Part shown: piece by piece, positions 24,937 through 33,446 of the stretch
Position numbering within the stretch: position 1 is the first letter of the stretch
Layout of the letters: each line of letters begins with the position of its first letter
Origin: Erwinia sp. OLFS4
GTDB taxonomy: Bacteria; Pseudomonadota; Gammaproteobacteria; Enterobacterales; Enterobacteriaceae
Length of the DNA stretch: 42,251 nt
Reading direction: 5' to 3'
Assembly (NCBI RefSeq): GCF_002752165.1
Contig: NZ_MOMB01000013.1
Span: forward strand, 1 to 42,251
Translations under genes and position numbers: made by a program
The notes under the pieces: model-generated
Databases searched by the model: none
What the model was told of the DNA's origin: nothing
The model's input: the letters and a program-made list of their open reading frames with translations, nothing else

Positions 24937-25560
24937 ATGTTTGCACGCCCCCAGCGTTTTCTGCATGTTTTACCGCTCGCCAGCGTATTGCTGGCGGCCT
25001 GTAGCCTTAATAAACCCATGGCACCGGGTAAAAGCCCCGACTCGCCGCAATGGCACCAGCACCAACAGGCACTGAGCCAGATTACCCATTATCAGACCCG
25101 CGGTTCTTTTGCCTATATTTCTGACCAGCAAAAAGTTTATGCCCGTTTCAACTGGCAGCAAAGCGCCCCCGATCGCTATCGTCTGTTGTTAACTAATCCC
25201 CTCGGCAGCACCGAACTGCAGCTGGATGTTCAGGGCAAAGTGGTTCAGCTTATCGATAGCAAGGGCAAACGCTATGTCAGCGATGATGCCAGTAAAATGA
25301 TTACACAGCTCACCGGCATGACGATTCCACTTGATGACCTGCGTCAGTGGATAATTGGTCTGCCTGGCGATGCCAGCGACTACACCCTTGATGACAAGTA
25401 TCAGCTGCGTAGCGTCAACTATCGCCATGACGGTCAGAACTGGCAGGTAGTATTCAATAGTTACGATCAGCAACAGCAGCCCGCTCTGCCTGCCAATCTG
25501 TCCCTGACTCAGGACGATCAGCGGATAAAATTGCGTATGGACAGCTGGACCGTTAAATGA
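24937..25560 (+). CDS. lolB: Outer-membrane lipoprotein receptor LolB
   Basis: This 207-residue precursor, the E. coli length, receives lipoproteins from LolA and inserts them in the outer membrane. The signal ends in the lipobox LLAAC with Cys22. The mature protein keeps [56 protein letters not shown] and [15 protein letters not shown]. The second ATG (24937) was preferred to 24925 because it gives Cys at position 22 as in E. coli and leaves GGAG 12 bases upstream, whereas 24925 abuts the GGAG. The stop overlaps the ispE start (ATGA). Confidence 0.95.
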   Translation: MFARPQRFLHVLPLASVLLAACSLNKPMAPGKSPDSPQWHQHQQALSQITHYQTRGSFAYISDQQKVYARFNWQQSAPDRYRLLLTNPLGSTELQLDVQGKVVQLIDSKGKRYVSDDASKMITQLTGMTIPLDDLRQWIIGLPGDASDYTLDDKYQLRSVNYRHDGQNWQVVFNSYDQQQQPALPANLSLTQDDQRIKLRMDSWTVK

Positions 25561-26426
25561 TCACCCGCTGGCCGGCTCCGGCAAAACTTAACCTGTTTTT
25601 ATATATTACCGGCCGTCGTGCCGACGGCTATCACACATTGCAAACGCTGTTTCAGTTCCTTGACTATGGCGATACCCTGCATATTGAAGTGAATAATCGC
25701 GACCAGATTCGCCTGCTCACTGAGGTGACGGGCGTGGCTCCGGAAAATAATCTGATTATTCGTGCCGCCCGGCTGCTTAAGCAGCGAGCGCTGGACGACG
25801 GGCGCCTGCAGCCGCAGCAGGGGGCCGTTTTCCGTCTTGAAAAACGTCTCCCCATGGGGGGCGGACTCGGGGGGGGATCGTCCAATGCAGCAACCACCCT
25901 GGTGGCCCTTAACCAGCTCTGGCAGCTGAATTACGCGCCGGATGTTCTGGCGGCGCTGGGACTGACGCTGGGGGCCGATGTCCCGGTATTTGTTCGCGGC
26001 CATGCGGCCTTTGCCGAAGGCATTGGCGAAGCGTTACAACCGGTTTCCCCTGCAGAAAAGTGGTATCTGGTGATGCACCCGGGTGTCAGTATCTCAACGC
26101 CCGAGGTGTTTAATGATGCTGCCCTGACCCGCAATACGCCGGCGCGCGATCTTTCCGTATTGCTACAGCAAAAATTTCGCAATGATTGTGAGGCAGCCGT
26201 AAGAAAACGTTTTCGTGAGGTTGATAGACTTCTCGTCTGGCTGCTAAACTACGCGCCATCACGCCTGACAGGAACCGGCGCCTGTGTCTTTGCTGAATTT
26301 GACACCGAGGCCGCTGCTCGTCAGGTGCTGGAAAAGGCCCCAAAAGATGTACAGGGATTTGTGGCTAAAGGTGTTAACCTTTCGCCCTTGTTTCGTACGC
26401 TTGCCGGGCATTCTGAACCGCGCTGA
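25557..26426 (+). CDS. ispE: 4-diphosphocytidyl-2-C-methyl-D-erythritol kinase
   Basis: This 289-residue GHMP kinase carries out the ATP-dependent step of the non-mevalonate (MEP) isoprenoid pathway. The catalytic Lys10 lies in [21 protein letters not shown], the ATP-binding glycine-rich loop is [15 protein letters not shown] (98-112), and the catalytic Asp141 lies in [11 protein letters not shown]. The C-terminal motif is [11 protein letters not shown]. It is slightly longer than E. coli IspE (283) at the C-terminus. It is translationally coupled to lolB. prs follows after 119 bases, and part of the prs promoter may lie inside ispE as in E. coli. Confidence 0.96.
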   Translation: MITRWPAPAKLNLFLYITGRRADGYHTLQTLFQFLDYGDTLHIEVNNRDQIRLLTEVTGVAPENNLIIRAARLLKQRALDDGRLQPQQGAVFRLEKRLPMGGGLGGGSSNAATTLVALNQLWQLNYAPDVLAALGLTLGADVPVFVRGHAAFAEGIGEALQPVSPAEKWYLVMHPGVSISTPEVFNDAALTRNTPARDLSVLLQQKFRNDCEAAVRKRFREVDRLLVWLLNYAPSRLTGTGACVFAEFDTEAAARQVLEKAPKDVQGFVAKGVNLSPLFRTLAGHSEPR

Positions 26427-26485
26427 TCGCATTACGCGTTCCTGATGTGGCAGCCGGTTCATCACATACCCGTCTGATACCCTGA

Positions 26486-27493
<1,008 letters not shown>

Positions 27494-27498
27494 TCACA

Positions 27499-27528
27499 AC
27501 GGGGTGAGTCAGGCTCATCCCGTTTTTT
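27499..27528 (+). terminator. Rho-independent terminator of prs
   Basis: ACGGGGTGAG and CTCATCCCGT form a 10-bp stem (one G-T) with a five-base loop, followed by six T. Confidence 0.93.
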
Positions 27529-27780
27529 GCTGGCGCAAACAGCGCAGAATACATAGATTGCCAGCGTCGCAAACACCATCTCACGCGGCGGCATGGCCAT
27601 TGCGGGCGATTAGCCAGAATATAATCTGGCAAAAAAGCCGCCGGCCTCAGACAAAATTCCGGCTAACCTGCTTTATTCACGCTATATTGACATTTTCAGC
27701 AGTTGGTCGTCGCCTGCCCTACCGACAATGATACATAAGTGCTATTTTGCAATGCCGTCTTTTTCAGGATCGTTTCTACA

Positions 27781-28959
27781 ATGACGCTTGACGTCTACAC
27801 GCTGTTTGTCTGCGAACTTTATGTGACCCTGTTTCTGGTTATCATCATGTTCTTTGCCTGGCGTGGCGCGCAGTACGACCGGACGCTGGGCTATCTCTGC
27901 CTGGCGTTATGTCTCACGCTGAGCGGACTGTGGTTAAGCAGTCTGCGGGAAAACGGTGCGCTGTTTATGCCGGTGGTCGCCGGCAACATGCTGATACTGA
28001 TGGCCTATGGCATCCTGCTAAATGCGTTTCGCGCTTTTCGCGGCGCCCGCAATAATTACCTCTGGCTGGCTGGCATGTTAGTCTGGGCGCTATTGTGCCT
28101 GTTTCCGCCTTTTTACCACTCCCTACCGCTGCGCATTCTGGTCTCATCAAGCCTGTGCCTGTTTTATAGCGCCGCAATGATCCGCGAGCTGTATCGGGCG
28201 CGCGCCCTGCTGCCGGTCACCTGGTGGCCAGCACAGTTATTACTCTGGGTGCACGTGGTGTTTAATCTGATACGTATTCTGTTGGATACCGGCGTAGCCA
28301 GTGCGCAATATGGCGCCATCGGTGGATCAACTTTTTCCGTCTGGGTAATTATCGAATCTATATTGCTGGTTATCGGTCTTAATTTTACCTTTCTGGCAAT
28401 GGTTAACGAACGTAATCAGCTGCAATATAAGCGCGCTTCGCTGCTTGACCCGCTCACCAGCGTGTGGAACCGGCGCGCGCTGTTTCAGCTGGCAGAAAAA
28501 TGCCGCCAGCACTGTCTGCGCAACCGGCAATCATTCAGCGTGCTGCTGTTTGATCTTGACCATTTTAAAGCCATCAATGACCGCTTTGGTCATACCCAGG
28601 GGGATAAAACGCTGATTAATTTTTGCCAGATTGCTCAGCGACATATGCCGAAAGAGGGCTGGTTTGCCCGTCTGGGTGGTGAAGAATTTGCCGCCGTAAT
28701 GGTGGCGGAGAAAGCGCAGGCGCTGGCGATTGCCGAACATATCCGCAGTGAAACAGCCGGCGCGCAGCCTGATGGCATAAATTATACGGTCAGTATTGGT
28801 GTTGCCTGCGATAAGGGCAGCACACTCAGCGTGGGTGACCTGATGACGGAAGCCGACGATGCGCTCTACCGGGCAAAAGCCCGCGGCAGAAACTGCGTGG
28901 TGGATGCCAGAGCAACGGATAGTAACCCCGCTGCTCTGACGGCTGACGCCCCCGGTTAA
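27781..28959 (+). CDS. Membrane-bound diguanylate cyclase (GGDEF protein)
   Basis: This 392-residue protein has an N-terminal membrane domain of about seven helices (residues 1-205) and a C-terminal GGDEF domain (about 215-375). The active signature is RLGGEEF (GGEEF at 299-303), with substrate-site residues in LLDPLTSVWNRRAL and FDLDHFKAINDRFGHTQGD, so it should make cyclic di-GMP. The inhibitory I-site RxxD is absent (the place reads KEGW), suggesting no product feedback. The start at 27781 (MTLDVYTLF) was taken over the upstream GTG 27739 because AGGA is 11 bases before it. It occupies the spot of dauA (ychM) in E. coli between prs and ychH. Its stop shares four bases (TTAA) with the ychH stop on the other strand. 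Confidence 0.88.
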   Translation: MTLDVYTLFVCELYVTLFLVIIMFFAWRGAQYDRTLGYLCLALCLTLSGLWLSSLRENGALFMPVVAGNMLILMAYGILLNAFRAFRGARNNYLWLAGMLVWALLCLFPPFYHSLPLRILVSSSLCLFYSAAMIRELYRARALLPVTWWPAQLLLWVHVVFNLIRILLDTGVASAQYGAIGGSTFSVWVIIESILLVIGLNFTFLAMVNERNQLQYKRASLLDPLTSVWNRRALFQLAEKCRQHCLRNRQSFSVLLFDLDHFKAINDRFGHTQGDKTLINFCQIAQRHMPKEGWFARLGGEEFAAVMVAEKAQALAIAEHIRSETAGAQPDGINYTVSIGVACDKGSTLSVGDLMTEADDALYRAKARGRNCVVDARATDSNPAALTADAPG

Positions 28960-29231
28960 TGACCGGAATGATGGCGTCGGCAGCGTTCGTCACCGTAGTG
29001 ACGCAGCCAGAAGTAGCGATCGGCCACTTTTTCCCGGCCACTAAGACGGGCTCCGGCCAGCCACAGCATGGCGCCGATGAAAATGGCAAATATTGCGCCC
29101 TCAATCAGGGAACCCGACAGATTAACGCCTGACAGCTGATTCAGTACCGAGCACACAACGCCCAGCACCATTACCAGCAATCCTGCCGCCATCAGCACAT
29201 TGCCTGTTACAAAAGCATATTTTCTGGTCAT
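28956..29231 (-). CDS. ychH: YchH family stress-induced membrane protein
   Basis: This 91-residue protein resembles E. coli YchH: two membrane helices (about 10-30 and 44-62), then ARLSGREKVADRYFWLRHYGDERCRR. E. coli ychH is induced by stresses such as cadmium, acid and peroxide; the molecular role is unknown. The start at 29231 (MTRKYAF) has a near-perfect SD, GGAGGTGA, six bases upstream. It lies divergent from pth as in E. coli. Its stop TAA is the complement of the same TTAA that ends the convergent diguanylate cyclase. Confidence 0.88.
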   Translation of the reverse strand: MTRKYAFVTGNVLMAAGLLVMVLGVVCSVLNQLSGVNLSGSLIEGAIFAIFIGAMLWLAGARLSGREKVADRYFWLRHYGDERCRRHHSGH

Positions 29232-29516
29232 CACAGTCACCTCCTGCAACCTGCGGAAATGAGCAAACTCCGTTGCCTGTTTGCCTGTTACTGACTATTT
29301 TAGAAAATGTCTGCCTTTCAGGTTGCGCGCAGGATCACACTTACTGGGTATTTTTGACATAACTTTACTTCCATGCGACTGATTGTAACCATAAAAGTCA
29401 TGTGCGGACATGGCGGGTACCAGAGCCGCGGCGGCTTTGCCGTTTTGCCGCTTTGCGTTGCCGGCATCACACAGTAAACTAGCGCCCTTGTGAGTGGATA
29501 TCATCAGGAACATTAC

Positions 29517-30110
29517 GTGGAAGCAATCAAGCTGATTGTCGGCCTTGCCAACCCTGGCGCCGACTATGCTGCCACCCGTCACAATGCGGGTGCCTGGTAT
29601 CTGGACTATCTGGCCCGGCGTCATAATCAGTCGCTAAAAGAAGAGGCCAAATTTTATGGTTATACCGGTCGTTTTACGCTTGGCAGCGATGAGATACGTC
29701 TGCTGGTTCCCACCACTTTTATGAATCTTAGCGGCAAGGCAGTGTCAGCCATGGCCAGCTTCTACCGTATTGCCCCGGAGGAAATTCTGGTGGCACATGA
29801 TGAACTGGACCTGCCGCCAGGGGTGGCCAGGCTGAAACAGGGCGGGGGTCATGGCGGCCATAACGGTCTGAAAGACATTATCAGTAAACTTGGCAACAAC
29901 CCTAATTTCCACCGGCTGCGTATTGGCATTGGCCACCCAGGCGACCGCAATAAAGTCACGGGGTTTGTACTGGGTAAGCCGCCGCTTTCTGAGCAAAAGC
30001 TCATTGATGAGGCCATTGATGAGGCTGCCCGCTGTACCGAACTCTGGCTGCAGCAGCGGGACCGGCTGAAAGCCATGAACCGTCTGCACGCTTTCAAACC
30101 ACAAATCTGA
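29517..30110 (+). CDS. pth: Peptidyl-tRNA hydrolase
   Basis: This 197-residue enzyme frees tRNA from prematurely released peptidyl-tRNA. The N-terminal core [24 protein letters not shown] carries the active-site Asn12 and His22. Further signatures are [42 protein letters not shown] and [13 protein letters not shown]. Translation is set to GTG 29517 with AGGA seven to ten bases upstream; the nine extra upstream residues are not conserved. ychF follows as in E. coli. Confidence 0.96.
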   Translation: MEAIKLIVGLANPGADYAATRHNAGAWYLDYLARRHNQSLKEEAKFYGYTGRFTLGSDEIRLLVPTTFMNLSGKAVSAMASFYRIAPEEILVAHDELDLPPGVARLKQGGGHGGHNGLKDIISKLGNNPNFHRLRIGIGHPGDRNKVTGFVLGKPPLSEQKLIDEAIDEAARCTELWLQQRDRLKAMNRLHAFKPQI

Positions 30111-30163
30111 GCATCGCCGCCGCTCACGCGGCAAATCCACGCCATATAGCCGCTATTTATGTG

Positions 30164-30169
30164 TATAAT
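30164..30169 (+). promoter_or_regulatory. ychF: Probable -10 element upstream of ychF
   Basis: A perfect TATAAT preceded by GTG, with no good -35 at the usual distance. It would start transcription about 70 bases before ychF, so the message leader would include the hairpin at 30188-30225. Confidence 0.45.
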
Positions 30170-30187
30170 GCCGGCAGTTTTTTCCAG

Positions 30188-30225
30188 GTTACTGCTGGCG
30201 CGTCAACCTGACGCGCTGCGATAAC
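30188..30225 (+). promoter_or_regulatory. Long hairpin in the ychF 5' leader
   Basis: GCGCGTCA (30198-30205) and TGACGCGC (30209-30216) form a perfect 8-bp stem with the loop ACC. Outer GTTA (30188-30191) can pair with TAAC (30222-30225). There is no T-run, so it is not a terminator. It ends 21 bases before the ychF start codon, just ahead of the SD AAGG. Confidence 0.55.
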
Positions 30226-30246
30226 AGCAATTAAGGTAATTTAATC

Positions 30247-31338
30247 ATGGGTTTTAAATGCGGTATCGTGGGGCTGCCAAACGTCGGCAAATCCACCCTG
30301 TTTAATGCGCTTACCAAAGCCGGTATCGAGGCAGCAAACTTTCCATTTTGCACCATTGAGCCAAACACCGGCGTCGTTCCGATGCCGGACCTGCGCCTGG
30401 ACCAGCTGGCGGAGATCGTAAAGCCTCAGCGCGTGGTACCGACCACAATGGAATTTGTCGATATTGCCGGACTGGTGAAAGGCGCATCCAAAGGCGAAGG
30501 GCTGGGTAACCAGTTTCTGACCAATATTCGCGAAACCGAAGCGATTGGCCACGTGGTGCGCTGTTTTGAAAATGACAATATCATTCACGTTTCCGGCAAG
30601 GTCAATCCGGCGGAAGATATTGACGTAATCAATACTGAACTGGCACTTTCAGATCTGGAAACCTGCGAACGCGCCCTGCACCGTATTCAGAAAAAAGCCA
30701 AAGGCGGCGATAAAGACGCAAAACAGGAACAGGCGGTGCTGGAAAAATGCCTGCCGCATCTGGAAAACGCCGGTATGCTGAGGGCGCTGGCGCTTTCTGC
30801 CGAGGAAAAGGCGGCTATCCGCTACCTGAGTTTCCTTACCCTGAAACCCACTATGTATATTGCCAACGTCAATGAAGATGGTTTTGACAATAACCCTTAT
30901 CTTGATCAGGTCCGGGAAATTGCACAACAGGAAGGTTCAGTGGTGGTGCCGGTATGCGCAGCGGTTGAATCTGATATTGCTGAACTTGACGATGCAGAAC
31001 GCGATGAGTTTATGGCAGAACTGGGGCTGGAAGAACCCGGACTTAATCGCGTCATTCGTGCAGGTTATGCCCTGCTCAACCTGCAAACTTACTTCACCGC
31101 CGGTATGAAAGAAGTACGCGCCTGGACCATTCCGGTGGGCGCCACCGCCCCTCAGGCTGCGGGTAAAATCCATACCGATTTTGAGAAAGGCTTTATCCGC
31201 GCGCAGACCATTGGTTTTGAAGATTTTATCAGCTTTAAGGGCGAGCAAGGGGCTAAGGAAGCCGGCAAAATGCGTTCGGAAGGTAAAGAATATATCGTCA
31301 AAGATGGCGACGTTATGAATTTCCTGTTCAACGTCTGA
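30247..31338 (+). CDS. ychF: Redox-responsive ATPase YchF (Obg-family, OLA1)
   Basis: This 363-residue protein has the length and sequence of E. coli YchF. The P-loop [14 protein letters not shown] is at residues 8-21, switch II is [21 protein letters not shown], the coiled-coil insertion covers about 130-200, and the TGS domain is at the C-terminus ([17 protein letters not shown]). The nucleotide-specificity motif is NVNE instead of NKxD, which explains ATP rather than GTP preference. It binds ribosomes and negatively affects oxidative-stress resistance. Confidence 0.97.
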   Translation: MGFKCGIVGLPNVGKSTLFNALTKAGIEAANFPFCTIEPNTGVVPMPDLRLDQLAEIVKPQRVVPTTMEFVDIAGLVKGASKGEGLGNQFLTNIRETEAIGHVVRCFENDNIIHVSGKVNPAEDIDVINTELALSDLETCERALHRIQKKAKGGDKDAKQEQAVLEKCLPHLENAGMLRALALSAEEKAAIRYLSFLTLKPTMYIANVNEDGFDNNPYLDQVREIAQQEGSVVVPVCAAVESDIAELDDAERDEFMAELGLEEPGLNRVIRAGYALLNLQTYFTAGMKEVRAWTIPVGATAPQAAGKIHTDFEKGFIRAQTIGFEDFISFKGEQGAKEAGKMRSEGKEYIVKDGDVMNFLFNV

Positions 31339-31404
31339 ACCACTACAATGCACGCCGGAGTCAGGCGTGAAAAACATCTTCACGCTGACGACACTTTATT
31401 AATC

Positions 31405-31444
31405 AAATAAAAAATGGCGGCTGAGTTAACTCAGACCGCCATTT
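31405..31444 (-). terminator. Terminator of the beta-barrel operon, also ending ychF
   Basis: AAATGGCGG and CCGCCATTT pair, with an inner palindrome CTGAGTTAACTCAG giving an almost continuous stem. On the minus strand a T-rich run (TTTTTTATTTG) follows, so it terminates the operon starting from the kinase gene. On the plus strand the T-run is only three bases, so ychF termination is weaker. Confidence 0.82.
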
Positions 31445-31471
31445 GCAGGCTAACAGCAGCAATGTTGCGTT

Positions 31472-32155
31472 TTAGAATAAATAGCGCACGCCGAGAGTAA
31501 ATTCGTTAGACACCAGGCGGCCTTTCATTTGTTCATCTTTCAGGTTGCGGGCGTTGGTGAAGTTATTGTAACCGCTCTCCATTTTACCCATATCCACATA
31601 GCGATAGCCCAGATCAAAACTCAGGCGCTCCAGTGGCGAGTAGCTAATACCCGCACCAATGGCATATGTCAGATTGGTCTGCGTGCTGGAAGCAAATTCC
31701 CGCGACGGCGTGCCCTGCCAGCCGCCGGCTTTGATTTTGCTAATGCCAAGGCCAGCGGTACCGTAGAGCGAGATACCATAACCCAGCGCATAGTCGCGAT
31801 AGACATTAAACATCAGGCGTTCAACGTCAGTTTGCAGATGGTTATAGCTGGTGGGAAAAGCAGAAGATCCGCTGGTGTACTCATTTTTTTGCTTAAAGGT
31901 ATACTCACCTTCCGTACGCCAGCCGTTTCCAAACTGATAGCCTGCAGCAACCGATGCGCCGCCCAGATGTTCTTTTTCTTTTCCGCCGACAAACTGTCCC
32001 ACCCCCGGCCGGGCACTGGTATCCATTTCTTTGGCACGTTGTTCAATTTGCAGGTATTTCGCTGAACCGTAATAACCTTCGGCGAAGTCACCGGCCATCA
32101 CGCTGCCTGATGCCAGACAAAGCGGCAATATGGATACCATCAGTTTAAATTTCAT
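31472..32155 (-). CDS. Outer-membrane beta-barrel protein (OmpA-like/OmpX-like 8-strand family)
   Basis: This 227-residue precursor has a signal peptide (MKFKLMVSILPLCLASGSVMA before GDFAEG) and alternating amphipathic strands: GYYGSAKYLQIEQRAK, LGGASVAAGYQFGNGWRTEGEYTFK, RLMFNVYRDYALGYGISLYGTAGLG, NLTYAIGAGISYSP, LSFDLGYRYVDMG, and the C-terminal EFTLGVRYLF with the terminal Phe used by BAM. It resembles small eight-strand barrels of the OmpA/Opa type, but no specific member is recognised. The SD AAGGAG lies seven bases upstream. It begins 33 bases after the haem-binding-type gene and appears to be the last gene of its operon. Confidence 0.8.
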   Translation of the reverse strand: MKFKLMVSILPLCLASGSVMAGDFAEGYYGSAKYLQIEQRAKEMDTSARPGVGQFVGGKEKEHLGGASVAAGYQFGNGWRTEGEYTFKQKNEYTSGSSAFPTSYNHLQTDVERLMFNVYRDYALGYGISLYGTAGLGISKIKAGGWQGTPSREFASSTQTNLTYAIGAGISYSPLERLSFDLGYRYVDMGKMESGYNNFTNARNLKDEQMKGRLVSNEFTLGVRYLF

Positions 32156-32188
32156 CTCTTACTCCTTGCGCATAAAGACTCATCAGAA

Positions 32189-32686
32189 TTAACCGCCGTT
32201 CAGGCTGGCCGCGTTGTTTTTTAAGGCATCCAGCGCACATTGCTGGTCAAGGTCTCCGCCCGGCGCCCCACCGACCCCTATCGCACCAATCAGCGCATCT
32301 GCGCTTTTCACCGGCACGCCGCCGGCCAGTAATAAAAAGCCGGGCAGATCGCGCAGGTTAGCGGCGGTAGCATTCGCCTGACTGTTCTTCATGACGTTTT
32401 CCGTGGCGGTTTTGGTGGTCAGCGCGGTGAAGGCTTTCATACGACTGGCCTCAAGGGTATGGGGGCCTGCGTTATCCATGCGTTTAATAACCAGGGGAAT
32501 ACCGGCCCGGTCAACCACGGTTACGGATACATTGTAATGACGCGCACGACAGGCCTGGAGGGCGCTTTGCGCCAGCTTATCGGCCAGCTCAAGAGAAAGG
32601 TTTTTTTCGGTTAACACGCCGCTGGCGGCACAGGAGAATGACAATAAGCTACCGAGTAACAGCGTACTGGTAATAATAAGTTTCAT
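32189..32686 (-). CDS. Exported GlcG/HbpS-family haem-binding-type protein
   Basis: This 165-residue protein has a signal peptide (about 1-20, LLGSLLSFSCAASG) and a GlcG/HbpS (DUF336) domain: LSLELADKLAQSALQACRARHYNVSVTVVDRAGIPLVIKRMDNAGPHTLEASRMKAFTALTT in its first part and LPGFLLLAGGVPVKSADALIGAIGVGGAPGGDLDQQCALDAL in its last. Family members form octamers, and Streptomyces HbpS binds haem and signals to the SenS kinase. A Cys in SFSCAAS could make it a lipoprotein, but the context suits ordinary Sec cleavage better. It lies between the response regulator gene and the barrel gene. Its SD, GGGAG, lies within the 11-bp hairpin at 32695-32727. Confidence 0.85.
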   Translation of the reverse strand: MKLIITSTLLLGSLLSFSCAASGVLTEKNLSLELADKLAQSALQACRARHYNVSVTVVDRAGIPLVIKRMDNAGPHTLEASRMKAFTALTTKTATENVMKNSQANATAANLRDLPGFLLLAGGVPVKSADALIGAIGVGGAPGGDLDQQCALDALKNNAASLNGG

Positions 32687-32694
32687 TTTACAGT

Positions 32695-32727
32695 ACTCCC
32701 TGATATCGCTTTATGGTATCAGGGAGT
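32695..32727 (-). promoter_or_regulatory. 11-bp perfect hairpin containing the Shine-Dalgarno of the GlcG/HbpS gene
   Basis: ACTCCCTGATA and TATCAGGGAGT are perfectly complementary with an 11-base loop. On the minus-strand transcript the 3' arm ends with AGGGAGT, whose GGGAG is the only SD, about nine bases before the ATG. If folded, the ribosome site is closed. The DNA dyad may instead be a protein-binding site. No T-run follows, so it is not a terminator of the regulator gene. Confidence 0.65.
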
Positions 32728-32763
32728 CTAAGGGGGGTAACGACAGCAGACTATTGGCACAAT

Positions 32764-32814
32764 TACCTAAGTTATTAGGTATTTTTACCTGGAAAGTCAT
32801 CCGGGGGTTTACCT
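32764..32814 (-). promoter_or_regulatory. Cluster of TACCT half-sites, probable response-regulator operators
   Basis: A palindrome, TACCTAA-N4-TTAGGTA, lies at 32764-32781. Two further direct copies, TTTACCT, are at 32784-32790 and 32808-32814, so four half-sites fall within about 50 bp at roughly two-helical-turn spacing. The cluster is just upstream of the GlcG/HbpS gene and downstream of the regulator gene, as expected for activation by the adjacent FixJ/NarL-type regulator. The binding protein is inferred from position. Confidence 0.6.
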
Positions 32815-32828
32815 GAAGCCTTGCCTCA

Positions 32829-33446
32829 TTATTTTCTTAGCAAGGCAACTTCACCATATTTATTAATTAATTTTGGCAATGAGTTAACCTCAAGCTTGAC
32901 AAAAATATTGGTGCGATGGGCTTCAACGGTACGCGGCGACAGCGAATAAGCCCGGGCAATCTCCTTACTGGAACTTCCCTGCATTATTTGCTGAAAAATA
33001 TCCTGTTCTCTGGCGGTCAGCGTAGCCAGTTTACGTTGTATCAGCCGCGTTCTTTGCTGCTTTTCCTGCAGCGCTTGCTGCAAAGCCAGTGCTGAACCAA
33101 TGGTTTCAAACAGTAAATCGGCATCAATGGGTTTCGTGAGGAATTCAAAAGCGCCATTTTTGAAGGCACGACGACAGAGATCAATATTGGCATGTCCGGT
33201 CATGATAATTACCGGAATTTCCAGCCCTTGTTGCTTCCATTCATCAAGGAGTGCCAGCCCGGTTTTCCCCGGCATGCGGATATCCAGCAGCATACAGCCG
33301 GCAAGCGTCTGCATATCATCCACCGTCTGCTGAAAAGCCTGGGCGCTATTATAGCTCTTTGTCAGCCAGCCGACGGTACTTAACAACGCGCTTAGTGAGG
33401 CACAAATAGCCGGTTCATCATCAATGAGATAAATATACTGTTCCAT
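32829..33446 (-). CDS. Response regulator, FixJ/NarL-type with LuxR HTH
   Basis: This 205-residue protein has a receiver domain (1-120) with the acidic pair Asp9-Asp10, phospho-acceptor Asp55 (CMLLDIRMPGKTG), Thr in IMTGHA and Lys in LTKPID. A LuxR-type DNA-binding domain follows (about 140-200: LTAREQDIFQQIMQGSSSKEIARAYSLSPRTVEAHRTNIFVKL). This architecture matches FixJ/TtrR/DctR-like regulators. Its start overlaps the kinase stop (TAATG), so the two are co-translated and form a pair. The likely target is the half-site cluster directly downstream of the gene. The signal cannot be named from sequence alone. Confidence 0.92.
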   Translation of the reverse strand: MEQYIYLIDDEPAICASLSALLSTVGWLTKSYNSAQAFQQTVDDMQTLAGCMLLDIRMPGKTGLALLDEWKQQGLEIPVIIMTGHANIDLCRRAFKNGAFEFLTKPIDADLLFETIGSALALQQALQEKQQRTRLIQRKLATLTAREQDIFQQIMQGSSSKEIARAYSLSPRTVEAHRTNIFVKLEVNSLPKLINKYGEVALLRK

